Source of the DNA: Amycolatopsis sp. NBRC 101858
Lineage (GTDB): Bacteria > Actinomycetota > Actinomycetes > Mycobacteriales > Pseudonocardiaceae
DNA length: 64,000 nucleotides
Assembly (NCBI RefSeq): GCF_030269325.1
Contig: NZ_BSTD01000001.1
Span: forward strand, 496,001-560,000
Direction: 5' to 3'
The translations under genes and the position numbers were made by a program. Of the stretch, positions 19,928 to 29,900 are shown piece after piece. Position 1 is the stretch's first letter. Every line of letters begins with the position of its first letter. The notes under the pieces are model-generated. The model did no database searches, was not told where the DNA came from, and worked only from the letters and a program-made list of their open reading frames with translations.

Positions 19928-21310
19928 ATGGGCGAACTGCTGGGCGCCGGCGAGGCGGCCGTGGTGACGCGGGTCTGCGAGCTGCTCGTCCCCGGCTCGG
20001 CCGCCGCCCGGCCGGACCGCTACCTCGCCGCGACCCTCCCCGCCCTCACCCCGGCCGAGGAGGACGCCGTGCACGCCGCGATCGGGGTCATGGCCGGGGT
20101 GACGAACCCGCCGGCGCTGGCCCGGCTGACCGGCAGCGCGGCCTTCGACCGGTTCCGCCTGCTGGCGATCGAAGCGTTCTACGGCGACCACACCCCGCCG
20201 GGCCGTCGGGGGCCCGACCGGGCCGACGTCCTGGTCGTCGGCGCCGGCGGCGGGGCGATCGCCGCGGTGCTGGCCGCGCGCGGGGCCGACGTGCTGCTGC
20301 TCGGCAGCGGGCCCGGCCGCACCCGATTCGTGTCCACAGTGGACGACGAGCCGATCGCGCCGCCCACCGCGCCCGGCCCGGCGAAGGCCGAGCGCGCGCC
20401 CGCGTCCGACGTCGCGAAGTTCCACGAGCACACCGGGCTGCTCGGCGCGGCGGGCCCGTTCGGGCCGGCCGACCTCGAACCGTGGTACGACCGCCCGGTG
20501 CCGGCGTCCGGGGCCCGGGTGCGCCGGCGGCACGACGTCCGGCGCGTCCTGCTCGACACGGCGGGGCCGCGCCCGAAGGTCACCGGTGTCGGCTACACGT
20601 GCGACGGGGATGACGGCGTCCTGCACGCCCCGGTCGTCGTGCTCGCCTCCGGCCCGCTCGCGACCCCGCGGATCCTGTTGCACACCCACGAAACCGCCGG
20701 GATCGACGCACCGTCGGCGCGGCTGACCGGGCGGACGCTGGGCCTGCGCCCGGCCCGGCTGGTGTACGGCCTGCTGGCCGGGGCACCGAGCCCCCACGCG
20801 GGCGCGGGGTTCGCCGTCGAACCGGCCGCGCTGCCCGGGCCGGTGGACTTCGCCGCGAGCCTCGTCGACCCCGGGCACCGGCCGCTGTGGGGCGGGCGGC
20901 TGGCCGAGGTCGTGCGCGGCCATCCCGGCTGGACCGGCCTGCGCGTGCTGGTCACCGACGACAACACCGCCGTCGCCGACCTCGGCGTCGGGGACGAGAT
21001 CGTCGTGGGCAAGCGGTTCTCCACGGCCGAGCGGCGACGGCTCGCCCAGGCGCTGGACTTCGCGGTGGAGCACCTGCGCGCGGCCGGGGCCCGGGACGTC
21101 GTGTGGAGCGGCCTGTTCGCGGCGCACCCGCAGGGCGGCGCGCCGATGGGCGACGACCCGGCCCGTTCGGTCGTGGGCCCGGACGGGCAGTCCCACGACG
21201 TCGATGGCCTGTACGTCGCCGACGCGTCGCTGCTGCCGGCCGTGCTCTCGGTGGCCCCGGACCTGACCGTGCGGGCGCTGGCCGCGAAGGTCGCCGAGGC
21301 GATCCGGTGA
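19928..21310 (+). CDS. GMC-like oxidoreductase fused to a gluconate-2-dehydrogenase subunit-3-like domain
   Basis: Protein of 460 residues. Residues 1-95 (AAVVTRVCELLVPGSAAA...FRLLAIEAFYGD) resemble the small subunit 3 of gluconate 2-dehydrogenase-type enzymes. From about 98 a compact FAD domain starts (DVLVVGAGGGAIAAVLAARG). It ends with the GMC C terminus AAHPQGGAPMG, carrying the catalytic His, and DGLYVADASLLPAVLS. The flavoprotein part is only about 360 residues, well below the usual 500 or more, with most of the substrate domain shortened. It probably oxidises a sugar or polyol with the neighbouring SDR. No signal peptide or cytochrome partner is visible. The fusion and the shrinkage are unusual; activity is not assured. 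Confidence 0.7.
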   Translation: MGELLGAGEAAVVTRVCELLVPGSAAARPDRYLAATLPALTPAEEDAVHAAIGVMAGVTNPPALARLTGSAAFDRFRLLAIEAFYGDHTPPGRRGPDRADVLVVGAGGGAIAAVLAARGADVLLLGSGPGRTRFVSTVDDEPIAPPTAPGPAKAERAPASDVAKFHEHTGLLGAAGPFGPADLEPWYDRPVPASGARVRRRHDVRRVLLDTAGPRPKVTGVGYTCDGDDGVLHAPVVVLASGPLATPRILLHTHETAGIDAPSARLTGRTLGLRPARLVYGLLAGAPSPHAGAGFAVEPAALPGPVDFAASLVDPGHRPLWGGRLAEVVRGHPGWTGLRVLVTDDNTAVADLGVGDEIVVGKRFSTAERRRLAQALDFAVEHLRAAGARDVVWSGLFAAHPQGGAPMGDDPARSVVGPDGQSHDVDGLYVADASLLPAVLSVAPDLTVRALAAKVAEAIR

Positions 21311-21363
21311 CCGCTCGGCTCAGCGACGTTGCCTCGCCGCCGCCACCGGATCATCATCACGGG

Positions 21364-22134
21364 ATGAGCGGCCCGCCGAAGTCCGTGCTCGCCCGCGGCC
21401 TGACGCTGCTGGACGCGTTCGCCTCGGCCGACACGACGCTCTCGCTCGCCGAGCTGACCGCGCGCACGGGCCTGCCGAAACCGACGGTGCACCGGCTGGC
21501 CGCCGAGCTGGTCGGCTGGGGCGGGCTGGAACGCACCGACGGCCGGTACCGGCTCGGGATGAAGCTGTTCGAGCTCGGCCAGCGCGTGCCGCGGCGGCGT
21601 GACCTGCGCGAAGCCGCCCTGCCGTACCTCGAGGACCTGTACGAGGCGACGCACGAGAACATCCACCTCGCGGTGCAGGACGGGCCGCACACGTTGTTCC
21701 TGGAGAAGGTGAGCGGCCGCCGGTCGATGCAGATCGAGTCCGAGGTCGGCGGGAAGCTGCCGCTGTACTGCACCGCGACGGGGAAGCTCTTCCTCGCGCT
21801 CGGCTCCCCCGACTACTTCCGCCGGGTAGCCGTCGCCGGGCTGGCGCGCTGGACGCCACGCACGATCGTCGCGCCCGGGCGGCTGCGGGCCGAGCTGGCC
21901 CGCGCGGCGGCGAGCGGCTACGGCGTCAACCACGAGGAGTACGAAGTGGGCGTGTCGGCGGTCGCCGCGCCGGTGTTCGACGCCCGGCGCCGCGTGCTCG
22001 CGGCCCTGTCCATCACGGGCAACGCGGCGAAGCTGGACCTCGACCGGCTGGCCCCGGCGGTGCGGACCGCGGCGCTCGCGCTGTCGCGGGAGCTCGCGCT
22101 CGCCCCGGTGCGAAATCCCCTGGATCGGGGTTGA
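21364..22134 (+). CDS. IclR-family transcriptional regulator
   Basis: Regulator of 256 residues. The N-terminal winged helix (LARGLTLLDAFASADTTLSL, then TGLPKPTVHRLAAEL) is followed by the IclR effector domain (from about 75), with the usual LPLYCTATGKLFLAL and GYGVNHEEYEVGVSAVAAPV. It is the last gene after the SDR and GMC genes and presumably controls this set and the divergent importer, using the sugar or a product as ligand. I use ATG 21364. An in-frame GTG at 21307 overlaps the GMC stop (GTGA) and would add 19 residues, so translational coupling through that start is a real alternative. Confidence 0.87.
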   Translation: MSGPPKSVLARGLTLLDAFASADTTLSLAELTARTGLPKPTVHRLAAELVGWGGLERTDGRYRLGMKLFELGQRVPRRRDLREAALPYLEDLYEATHENIHLAVQDGPHTLFLEKVSGRRSMQIESEVGGKLPLYCTATGKLFLALGSPDYFRRVAVAGLARWTPRTIVAPGRLRAELARAAASGYGVNHEEYEVGVSAVAAPVFDARRRVLAALSITGNAAKLDLDRLAPAVRTAALALSRELALAPVRNPLDRG

Positions 22135-22144
22135 GCGGCGCCGA

Positions 22145-22150
22145 CAGAAT
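22145..22150 (+). promoter_or_regulatory. -10-like CAGAAT, probable leaderless start
   Basis: CAGAAT ends six bases before ATG 22157. The intervening GGGGTG is not a convincing ribosome site at that distance. The geometry matches the other leaderless candidates. Confidence 0.35.
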
Positions 22151-22156
22151 GGGGTG

Positions 22157-23782
22157 ATGACCTCCGAAGCGATCGCGCTCGCCGACGAACTCCTGGACGT
22201 GCTGGGCACCTGGGTGCCGCTCGAAGCGACCTTCGTCGGCATCCCCGGCCACGACGCCGAGCTGACCGATCCCGCCGAGGCCGCTCACCAGCGGCTTCGC
22301 GAACGGGCCGCCGACGTCCTCGCGCGGGCCCGGGCTTCGGCGGACGCCGACCGGGTGACGCTCGGCGTCGTCGTCCAGCAGGCCGAGGCCGTGGTCACCC
22401 AGCTCGACGCCCGGGTCGTCGAGTTCACCTTCGCCGACCCGATGTTCGCCGTCGGCATCAGCCACCTCGCGTTCCTGCCGCAGCTCACGCCGTCGGGCGA
22501 GCGGGCCGAGGAGGACTACCTGACCCGGCTGGCCGCGCTCCCCGCGTTCTACGACGCGCTGGCGCAGCGCCAGCGGGACGGCTTGCGCGCGGGCCGGACG
22601 CCGGTCGATCGCAACGTGCGCAACGCGGTCGCGTTCCTCGACCGGTACCTCGCGCAGGAGGAGCTGTTCGCCCAGCCGCTGACCGGCGACCGCGGCGAGC
22701 GCCGCGACCGGCTGGTGGCCGACGTGGTCCGGCCCGCGCTGAGGCGTTACCGCGAGTTCGTCGCCACCGAGGTCGCCGGGCAGGGCCGGCCCGGCGACCG
22801 GCCGGGGCTCTGCTGGCTCGAAGACGGCGAAGCGCACTACGCGGCGCTGGCACGCATGCACACGACGACCGACCACACGCCGGAAGAGCTGCACCAGCTG
22901 GGCCTCGACGTCCTCGCCGGGCTGGAGGCCGAGTACGCCGAGATCGGCGGCCGGGAGTTCGGGCTGACGGACCCCGCCGAGGTGCGTCGGCGGCTGCGGA
23001 CCGACGAAAGCCTCCGCTGGCGCGACGCCGAGGAGATGCTGGAGACCGCGCGCGCCGCCGTCGCCCGGGCGACCGCCGCCGCGCCGGACTGGTTCCACCG
23101 GATGCCCGCCGCCGAGTGCGTCGTGCGGGCCGTCCCCGAGGCGGACGCGCCGGTCGCCGCCCCGGCGTACTACTTCCCGCCCGCACTCGACGGCTCGCGC
23201 CCGGGTGTCTACTTCACGAACACGCACGAGGTGCGGACGCGCGACCGGTTCATCGCCGAGACCGTGGCGTTCCACGAAGCCGTGCCGGGACACCACTTCG
23301 AGACTTCGCTGGCGCTGGAGCGGACGGATCTGCCGCAGCTGCGGCGGGTCGCGCCGGTGACCGCCTACAGCGAGGGCTGGGCCCTCTACACCGAGCGCCT
23401 CGCCGACGAAATGGGCTTGTTCTCCGGCGACCTGATGCGGCTCGGCATGGTCGCCGAGGACTCGGTGCGCGCCGCGCGGCTGGTGGTCGACACCGGCCTG
23501 CACGCGCTGCGCTGGACGCGCGAGCAGTGCGTGGAGTTCCTCCGCGCGCACACCGTGCTGAGCGAGGTCGAGGTCCAGTCCGAAACGGACCGGTACATCG
23601 AATCCCCCGGCCAGGCGCTGGCGTACATGACCGGCCGGCTGGAAATCCTGCGCCTGCGCCGCTACGCCGAGGAGAAGCTCGGGAAAGCGTTCGACATCAA
23701 GGACTTCCACGACGTGGTGCTCGGCGGCGGTCCGCTGCCGCTGAAGGTGCTGGGGGACGTGGTCCGCGCCTGGGCAGGCTAG
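22157..23782 (+). CDS. DUF885-family protein, putative zinc peptidase
   Basis: Soluble protein of 541 residues of the DUF885 family, which has thermolysin-like metal motifs. HEAVPGHHFE (about 375) supplies the HExxH-like site, here HEAVPGHH, and EGWALYTERLADEMG follows about 30 residues later with a further metal-ligand Glu. GVYFTNTHE precedes these as in the family. There is no signal peptide, so it is probably cytoplasmic. Its peptidase activity is inferred from the motifs only. ATG 22157 is preferred over GTG 22154. It converges with the two lipoprotein genes, overlapping the first by four bases. Confidence 0.82.
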   Translation: MTSEAIALADELLDVLGTWVPLEATFVGIPGHDAELTDPAEAAHQRLRERAADVLARARASADADRVTLGVVVQQAEAVVTQLDARVVEFTFADPMFAVGISHLAFLPQLTPSGERAEEDYLTRLAALPAFYDALAQRQRDGLRAGRTPVDRNVRNAVAFLDRYLAQEELFAQPLTGDRGERRDRLVADVVRPALRRYREFVATEVAGQGRPGDRPGLCWLEDGEAHYAALARMHTTTDHTPEELHQLGLDVLAGLEAEYAEIGGREFGLTDPAEVRRRLRTDESLRWRDAEEMLETARAAVARATAAAPDWFHRMPAAECVVRAVPEADAPVAAPAYYFPPALDGSRPGVYFTNTHEVRTRDRFIAETVAFHEAVPGHHFETSLALERTDLPQLRRVAPVTAYSEGWALYTERLADEMGLFSGDLMRLGMVAEDSVRAARLVVDTGLHALRWTREQCVEFLRAHTVLSEVEVQSETDRYIESPGQALAYMTGRLEILRLRRYAEEKLGKAFDIKDFHDVVLGGGPLPLKVLGDVVRAWAG

Positions 23783-24216
23783 TGCTGCATGCCGTAGGAC
23801 TTCTGGCACGGGTAGCCGTCGCCGGTGGCCGACCAGCTCGCCGGGTAGCCGTTCTGCGCCCAGGCCGCGTAGGCCTGCGCGTAGCTGTAGCCGCGGGCGA
23901 ACAGCCACTGGCACGGCGTCTGCCCGGCCGCGGGGGTGATGGCGATCCACGGCTGCGCGTAGATCCAGCTCGACTGGGCGTACCACTGGCTGCCGGCGGG
24001 GACGTACGCCTTCGGCGGGACGACCGTCGTCGGCACGACCACCGTCTGCGTCGGCGGCGGTGTCACCGTGATGGTCGGCGTACTCGGTAGCGTGGTGACC
24101 ATCGTCTGGATCCCCGCGGGAACGGCGTTGCCGGCGATCGGCACCCCGCACGCGGCGAGGGCGAGCACGGCGGAAACCGCTGCGGTGGCGCGGAAGAGGC
24201 GCATGGGCTGGCTCAT
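23779..24216 (-). CDS. Small secreted lipoprotein with C-terminal aromatic repeat region
   Basis: Lipoprotein of 145 residues, family not recognised. The signal peptide ends in lipobox LAAC (about 20-23). A Thr/Pro/Val-rich linker (TPTITVTPPPTQTVVVPT) leads to a ~70-residue domain rich in Trp, Tyr and Gln with two Cys (TPCQWLFARGYSYAQAYAAW, YPCQKSYG) that could form a disulfide. The sequence just after the lipid-modified Cys (CGVPIAGNAVPAGIQ) resembles that of the upstream lipoprotein, so the two N termini are related. ATG 24216 overlaps the upstream stop (ATGA). It probably acts on the outer face of the membrane. Confidence 0.7.
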   Translation of the reverse strand: MSQPMRLFRATAAVSAVLALAACGVPIAGNAVPAGIQTMVTTLPSTPTITVTPPPTQTVVVPTTVVPPKAYVPAGSQWYAQSSWIYAQPWIAITPAAGQTPCQWLFARGYSYAQAYAAWAQNGYPASWSATGDGYPCQKSYGMQH

Positions 24217-24701
24217 TTCGTCCGGGTCATGTGGCTGCCGGCGATGACGCCGCCGGAAACGGTGTAGGTGCCGGAAAAAGTGCGCGTGCTGCCGTCGGTC
24301 TGGACGGCCGACAGCACGACCGAGACCGTGCTGCCCCGGACGTCCGTGACCGTCACCGTGGCCCACGACGTCGTCGCGAAACCGTCGGCGTACTTGGCGT
24401 ACCCGCCACCGCCGGCGATGCGGCTGCCCCCGAGCGACCACGCCGTCGCGAAGTCGCGGCGGTTGATCGCGTCGTAGTACGCGATGACCGTGCGCGCCTC
24501 GGCGGTGTCCGACGGTGCGACGTACGCGGGTGGCTGCTGCACGTAAACCGTCTGCGGTGCCGCGGGTACGGCGACCACGGTCGTGCCGGCGGCCGGCGCC
24601 GACTGCACGGCGACCGGCACCGGCACGCCGACGACCGGCGTTCCACAGGCGGCAACGCTCACCGAGAACACGGCGGCGGCGAGAATCCGGGCGGCTTTCA
24701 T
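24213..24701 (-). CDS. Small secreted lipoprotein with NTF2-like domain
   Basis: Lipoprotein of 162 residues. The signal peptide ends in lipobox VAAC, then comes a Val/Pro/Ala-rich linker. The C-terminal ~100 residues begin EARTVIAYYDAINRRDFATAW, the hallmark of NTF2-like or DUF4878-type folds found in actinobacterial envelope lipoproteins. ATG 24701 follows GAAGAAG at usable distance; an upstream TTG at 24710 is less likely. It is the first gene of a two-gene unit, coupled to the second lipoprotein by ATGA. A substrate or partner cannot be named. They may form a small extracytoplasmic complex. Confidence 0.72.
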   Translation of the reverse strand: MKAARILAAAVFSVSVAACGTPVVGVPVPVAVQSAPAAGTTVVAVPAAPQTVYVQQPPAYVAPSDTAEARTVIAYYDAINRRDFATAWSLGGSRIAGGGGYAKYADGFATTSWATVTVTDVRGSTVSVVLSAVQTDGSTRTFSGTYTVSGGVIAGSHMTRTK

Positions 24702-24800
24702 GGGAATCAACTTCTTCCGTCTCCGCCCCCTGGAATCGGCCGCCCGGCCGGATCCGCAACGGATTCGGGAGAACGCGACGCAAGCGTTATCCCGTTGAAT

Positions 24801-25928
24801 TCAGCCGTTCTGCCGGACGATGTCGTAAGCCGTCATCGCGGCGGCCAGGTGCCGGGCGTCCGCGGGCCGGGTCGCGTCGTAGCCGGTGATCAGCTGGACG
24901 CGGCCCAGCCGGTAGGTCAGCGTGTTGCGGTGGATGTTCAACGCCGTCGCCGCTTCGCCGCGGTTGTAGCCCGACGTCACGAACGCGCGCAGGGCGTCGA
25001 TGAGGTGCGGGTGGTCCTCGAGCGGGGCCAGCACGAGGGCGAGTGCTTCCCGCGCCGGGCCCGGCCGCGCGAGCTGGTACTCGATGGCCAGGTCGGCGAG
25101 CCGGTAGAGGCGGGGCGGGCGGCGCAGGTTCTCCGCCAGGGCAAGGATTTCCACGGCTTCGGAGTGCGCGGCGGGGATGCCGGCGTGCGTCTCGGCGCGG
25201 GACGCCGCGGCGGTGCAGCGACGCCCGCAGACGCGGTCCACCCGGGCCGCCACCTCGGTGGCTGACGCGGCCGAGGCCGTCGACGGCACCAGCAGCACGC
25301 CGCCGTCGCCCTTGAACGTCACCAGCACGCCCGGCTGACCGTCCAAATCGGACCGGACCGCGCGGAAGAGGTCCGTCGCCGCACGGGATCCCCCGGACGC
25401 GGGCAGCGCCGGCAGGTGGAACACCACGACGTCGTAGCCGTCCGCCAGCTCGCGGCGGCGCACCGGCCGGCCGGCGAGCAGGCTGGCGGCGAGGTTCTGC
25501 CGGTCCTCCCGGTGCTCCCAGTCGAGGTCGTCGCGCTCGCGCAGGTACGCCTCCGCGACGCGCGGCATCACCTCGCCGAGGAAGTCGAGCATCCGGGCGC
25601 CCAGCGCCAGGCGGTCGCCGTCGACCATTTCCCAGGCGACGCTCGCGGCCAGCGGGTAGATCTTCAGCACGGCGTCCAGCGGCAGGCCGTCGCGGGCCCG
25701 TTCGGCACCCCAGGCGATCGGCACGGCGAGCTCCTCGGGCGTCGGGCGCCGGTCCTCGGCGACCGTGGTCAGGAACAGCTCGAACACCGCGGCCGCGTTG
25801 GCGACCAGGTCGCCCTCCAGCACGGTCGCCGGCAGCAGCCGGTACGCCGGGATCTCGGTGGCGCACCGGGCGATCATCGCCGCGGCGATCTCACCCGATC
25901 GAGGGAACAGCTCGGCCACCGGATCCAT
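24801..25928 (-). CDS. PucR/CdaR-type transcriptional regulator
   Basis: Regulator of 375 residues. The C-terminal ~60 residues form the PucR-type helix-turn-helix (LRAFVTSGYNRGEAATALNIHRNTLTYRLGRV). The central part resembles the GGDEF-like domain of this family, and the N-terminal ~150 residues are a helical sensory domain (RDGLPLDAVLKIYPLAASVAWEMV). Such proteins often respond to purine breakdown products, GABA or amino acids. It is divergent from the lipase gene across 115 bases, so the lipase is the obvious candidate target. The gap contains ATGCACA and TGTGCAT elements in opposite orientation. Confidence 0.85.
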   Translation of the reverse strand: MDPVAELFPRSGEIAAAMIARCATEIPAYRLLPATVLEGDLVANAAAVFELFLTTVAEDRRPTPEELAVPIAWGAERARDGLPLDAVLKIYPLAASVAWEMVDGDRLALGARMLDFLGEVMPRVAEAYLRERDDLDWEHREDRQNLAASLLAGRPVRRRELADGYDVVVFHLPALPASGGSRAATDLFRAVRSDLDGQPGVLVTFKGDGGVLLVPSTASAASATEVAARVDRVCGRRCTAAASRAETHAGIPAAHSEAVEILALAENLRRPPRLYRLADLAIEYQLARPGPAREALALVLAPLEDHPHLIDALRAFVTSGYNRGEAATALNIHRNTLTYRLGRVQLITGYDATRPADARHLAAAMTAYDIVRQNG

Positions 25929-26043
25929 GCCACATTGTCACCATGCACAAACGCCGTCGGCAAGTTTCTGCGCGTTCTGCCAGCAGACAGCGTTGATCAA
26001 GGCGCGCATGCTGTGCATAGCACCCAGACGAGAGGACTTCGCA

Positions 26044-26904
26044 ATGACGCGGGGAACGAAACGATGGCTGGCCGGGCTCGGGATCGCGAGCCTGCTCGCC
26101 TTGGGCGTGGCGGCGCCGGCCCAGGCGGCGAGCGGCGGCAACAACGACTTCGGCTGCCGCCCCAGCGCGGCCCACCCGAACCCGGTCGTGCTGCTCCACG
26201 GCACCTTCGCCACCTACTACGAGGACCTCAACTTCCTCCAGGCCGACCTGGCCGCCCGCGGGTACTGCACGTTCTCCCTGACCTACGGCGCCTACCCGCA
26301 GTTCCCGTTCGCCGGCGGGCTCAAGCCGGTCGCGGAGTCGTCACTGGAGATCAAGAACTTCGTCGAAAAGGTCCGCGGGGCCACCGGCGCGGCCAAGGTG
26401 GACGTCGTCGGCCACTCCGAAGGCGGCCTGCAGTCGATCTACCTGGCCAAGATGCAGGGCATCCAGAGCGAGATCGGCAAGGTGGTCGCGATCGCCCCGC
26501 CGACGCACGGCGCCAACGCGTCCGGGCTCCTGACGCTGGCCTACACGCTGCTCGGCAAGAGCACCTGGGACACCATCGTCAAGACGATCGGCCTGCCGAT
26601 CTTCGCCGACGAGCTGGACGGCGGCGCGGCGATCGTCGCGCTCAACACCGGCCCGGTCGCCCAGCCGGGCATCGACTACACGATCATCACCTCGCGCTAC
26701 GACGAGCTGGTGACCCCGACCGAGACGTCGTTCATCCGCGAGCCGGGCGTGCACAACCGCTACGTCCAGGACTCGTGCCCGTTCGACCCGGTCGGCCACA
26801 TCGGCGAGGCGTACGACCTCAACGTCTGGCATCTGGTCCGCAACGCCCTCGACCCGGCGAACGCCACCCCGATCAGGATCTGCGCGGTGGGTTCGCCGGG
26901 CTGA
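26044..26904 (+). CDS. Secreted lipase/esterase, alpha/beta hydrolase
   Basis: Exported hydrolase of 286 residues. A signal peptide of about 28 residues ends at AQA. The mature chain starts with PVVLLHGTF (oxyanion strand), and the nucleophile elbow is GHSEGG, Ser125. The likely acid is in SRYDELVTP and the likely His in VGHIGEAYD. This pattern fits the class 2 lipases of actinomycetes that act on triacylglycerols or esters. Three Cys pairs are possible. ATG 26044 follows AGAGGA at seven bases. It is divergent from a PucR regulator and converges, with a three-base gap, on the GH92 gene. Confidence 0.85.
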   Translation: MTRGTKRWLAGLGIASLLALGVAAPAQAASGGNNDFGCRPSAAHPNPVVLLHGTFATYYEDLNFLQADLAARGYCTFSLTYGAYPQFPFAGGLKPVAESSLEIKNFVEKVRGATGAAKVDVVGHSEGGLQSIYLAKMQGIQSEIGKVVAIAPPTHGANASGLLTLAYTLLGKSTWDTIVKTIGLPIFADELDGGAAIVALNTGPVAQPGIDYTIITSRYDELVTPTETSFIREPGVHNRYVQDSCPFDPVGHIGEAYDLNVWHLVRNALDPANATPIRICAVGSPG

Positions 26905-26907
26905 GGG

Positions 26908-29900
26908 TCAGCCGAGGCCGATCGCGAACACGTGCAGGTCCGCGTCGGTCGGCAGCGTGACCGAGGCGATCCGCTTCCCGGCCGGGGCGTCGAACGGCGC
27001 CGTCGCGTAGACCGACGCCCCGCCCCCGGGGCCGCCCGGCTGGTTGCGGTGGTCCGTGCGGGCCACCAGCGTGTTGCCGAACACCGGGTCCGTGCCGCCG
27101 CCCGGGAACACCCAGTCGCCGAACGACAGGTCCGCCTGGGCGGTGGTGCCGTCGGTGAAGGTGACCGTCGCCGAACCGCGGTGGTCGCCGTTCGAGGCCG
27201 TGCCGATGAACGACAGCCGGGTCCCGGACACCTGGATCGTCTGCCCGGCCGCGACGGCGTTGTCCGGGCGTCCGGCCGGTGCGGCGGGCCAGGTGAACGT
27301 CGTCCCGGCCGCCTGGGACGCCTTGCCGCCGACCAGGCCGGCCGCGACCAGTGCCTGCCGGGACAGGCTGTTCCCGGCGCCGTCGATGTCGGCCGAACCG
27401 GTGTCGCCGTCGTCGGAGATGCCCACGTTCGCGTACGCCGCCGCCAGGCCGTTCTTCGGCGCGACCAGCACGATCACCGAGCCGGGCACGGACGTCGATC
27501 CACCCCGCACGGTCACCGGCACCTGGTAGTAGCCCTCCGGCGTCCCGGCCGCCACCGCGACCGTCAGCTTCGCGGTGCCGCTGCCGGTCCGGTCGTCGAG
27601 CCGCAGCTGCCGCGGCCCGGTCACCGTGATCCCGGCCGGGGCCTGCGTGGCCACGTCCAGCACGCGGTCGTGCCCGCCGAGCCGCTGCCCGCTCACCGTG
27701 GCCTCGCCGCTGGTGCCGGGTTCGACGACGACCTGGTTGGTCGCCGACGTCAGGAACGGCTTCTCGTTGTCCTGATAGGACGGTGGGGCCGCGTCCGCCG
27801 CCCACCGCTTGTCCGGAGTGGACTGGAGCGAGAAGTCCAGCCGGCCGCCGTCGCGCGCGGTGTTCGCGGGCAGGTACGTGCGGTCCCAGTCACGGCCGTT
27901 CAGCGACAAGTCGTGGACGTAGGGAGTCGCCGCGGACGCCTTGGGCGCGCGGATGTCGATCGTCCGTCCATTCGGGAGGGACAGCACCGCGCGCTCGAAC
28001 AGCGGGCTGTGCACGACCAGGTCCGGCGTCCCCGGGGTGCCCGGGTAGATGCCGAGCGCGGCCCAGACGTACCACGACGACTGCGCGCCGAGGTCGTCAT
28101 TGCCCGGCTCGCCGTCCGGGGTCGCGCTGAACAGCGTCGTCGCTATCTCGCGGACGACCTGCTGCGTCTTCCACGGCTGCCCGACGTGGTTGTAGAGGAA
28201 CGGGACACCGAAGTCGGGCTCGTTGCCGGCCCACATGTACGGCTCGTTCGGGCCGACGTTCAGCTTCTGGAAGAACGTGTCGAGCCGCTGGGAAACCGCG
28301 GCCGGGCCGCCCATCGCCGTCACCAGCCCGGCCGGGTCCTGCGGGACCAGCCAGGTGTACTGCGCGGCGTTGCCCTCGTCGAAGCCGTCCTGGCCGAACT
28401 TGCCGGGCGGCGGCGGGACGTACGCCGGGCCGTCCGGGAAGCGGCCGTCCTGCGCGCGCGGCTGGAGGTACCCCGTGGCCGGGTTGAAGATGTTCTGCCA
28501 GTTCTGGCCGCGCTTGGTGAACTCACGCGCGACGGCACGGTCGCCGATGCCCTGCGCGAGCTGCGCGATGGCGAAGTCGTCGATCGCCCATTCCAGGGTG
28601 ATCGACGCGCCGACCCGGGCGTGGTCGCCGCGCGAGGCGTCGTTGTTCGGCAGGTACCCGCGAGCGACGTAGTCCGCGATGCCCTTGCGTTCCTGGTACG
28701 CGCCGGGCGTGTTGTCGACCGACGTCGCCCCCTTGACCAGGTACTTCAAGGCGGTCTTGACGTCGAAGTCCCGCGCGCCGAACGCGTAGAGGTTCGAGAT
28801 GAGCGCGACCGAGCTGTCGCCGGTCATCTGGCCGGTGTAGTCGTTCGCCATCGGCCAGCGCGGCCACCAGCCGCCCTGCACGGCATCGTTCGTCAGCGAC
28901 TGCGCCATGTCGCTGGCTTCCTTCGGGAAGAGCATGGCGTGCAGCGGCGCGAGCGAGCGGTAGGTGTCCCAGTCGGAGAAGTTCGCGTACTGGTGACGTC
29001 CCTTCGGCAGCGTCCGGACCTGGTCGTCGAAGCCGATGTACCGGCCGTCGGCGTCGTCGAAGGTGTTGGGGTGCATCAGGGAGTGGTACAGCGACGTGTA
29101 GAACGTCTTGAGCTGAGCCGCATCGCGACCCGCGACGCGGATCTTGCCCAGCGCCTGCGTCCACTTGTCCCGGGTGGACTTCCGGACGGTGGCGAAGTCG
29201 AAGCCGGGGACTTCCGCGGCGGCGTTGGCCTTCGCGCCGTCGACGCCCACATAGGACATCGACACCTTGGCGTGCACGACGCTCTGCGAACCGAAGGTCA
29301 GGTACGCGCCCGCCCGCGGTGAGTCGACGCTGTCGGTGTCCGGCTTGACGCTGGCGCCATCCCAGGTGCCGTGCGCGGTGAACGGCTGGTCGAAGGTGAT
29401 GGCGTAGTAGACGGTGTACTTGTTCGGCTTGCCGCAGAAGTTGCCGGTGGTGGCCGAGCCGCTGACCTCGCGGTCGCCGGTGATCTTCAGCGTGGCGGCC
29501 GAGTTGCCCGCGAGGCTCGCCCCGCCCTTGACCAGCACCTGCGGTGTCGACCCGGCCGGGTAGGTGAACGTCGCCAGCCCGGTGCGGGTCGTGGCGGTCA
29601 GCTCGGCCCGGACCTTCGAATCGGCGAGCGTCACGGCGTAGTAGCCCGGCTCGGCCTTCTCGTCGTCGTGGGTGAAGTGCTCGGTGCGGTCCCAGGGCGC
29701 GCTGCCGACGTCGCCGGTGATCGGCAGGATCGGCACGTCGCCGAACGCGTTGCAGCCGACCGAAGCGTGGTCGAGGCTGAAACCTCGGATCTGGTCGGAG
29801 TGGTACTGGTAGCCGGCGTACGCGCCCTGCGTGTCCGGCGAGAACTGCATCATCCCGAACGGCGCCGCGGGGCCGGGGAAGTTGTTGATTTCGCCGACCG

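Noticed and set aside
23779..24783. Single long lipoprotein ORF of 334 codons
   Set aside because: The upstream part is the other lipoprotein gene read in the wrong frame; the real gene starts at 24216 with its own lipobox signal.
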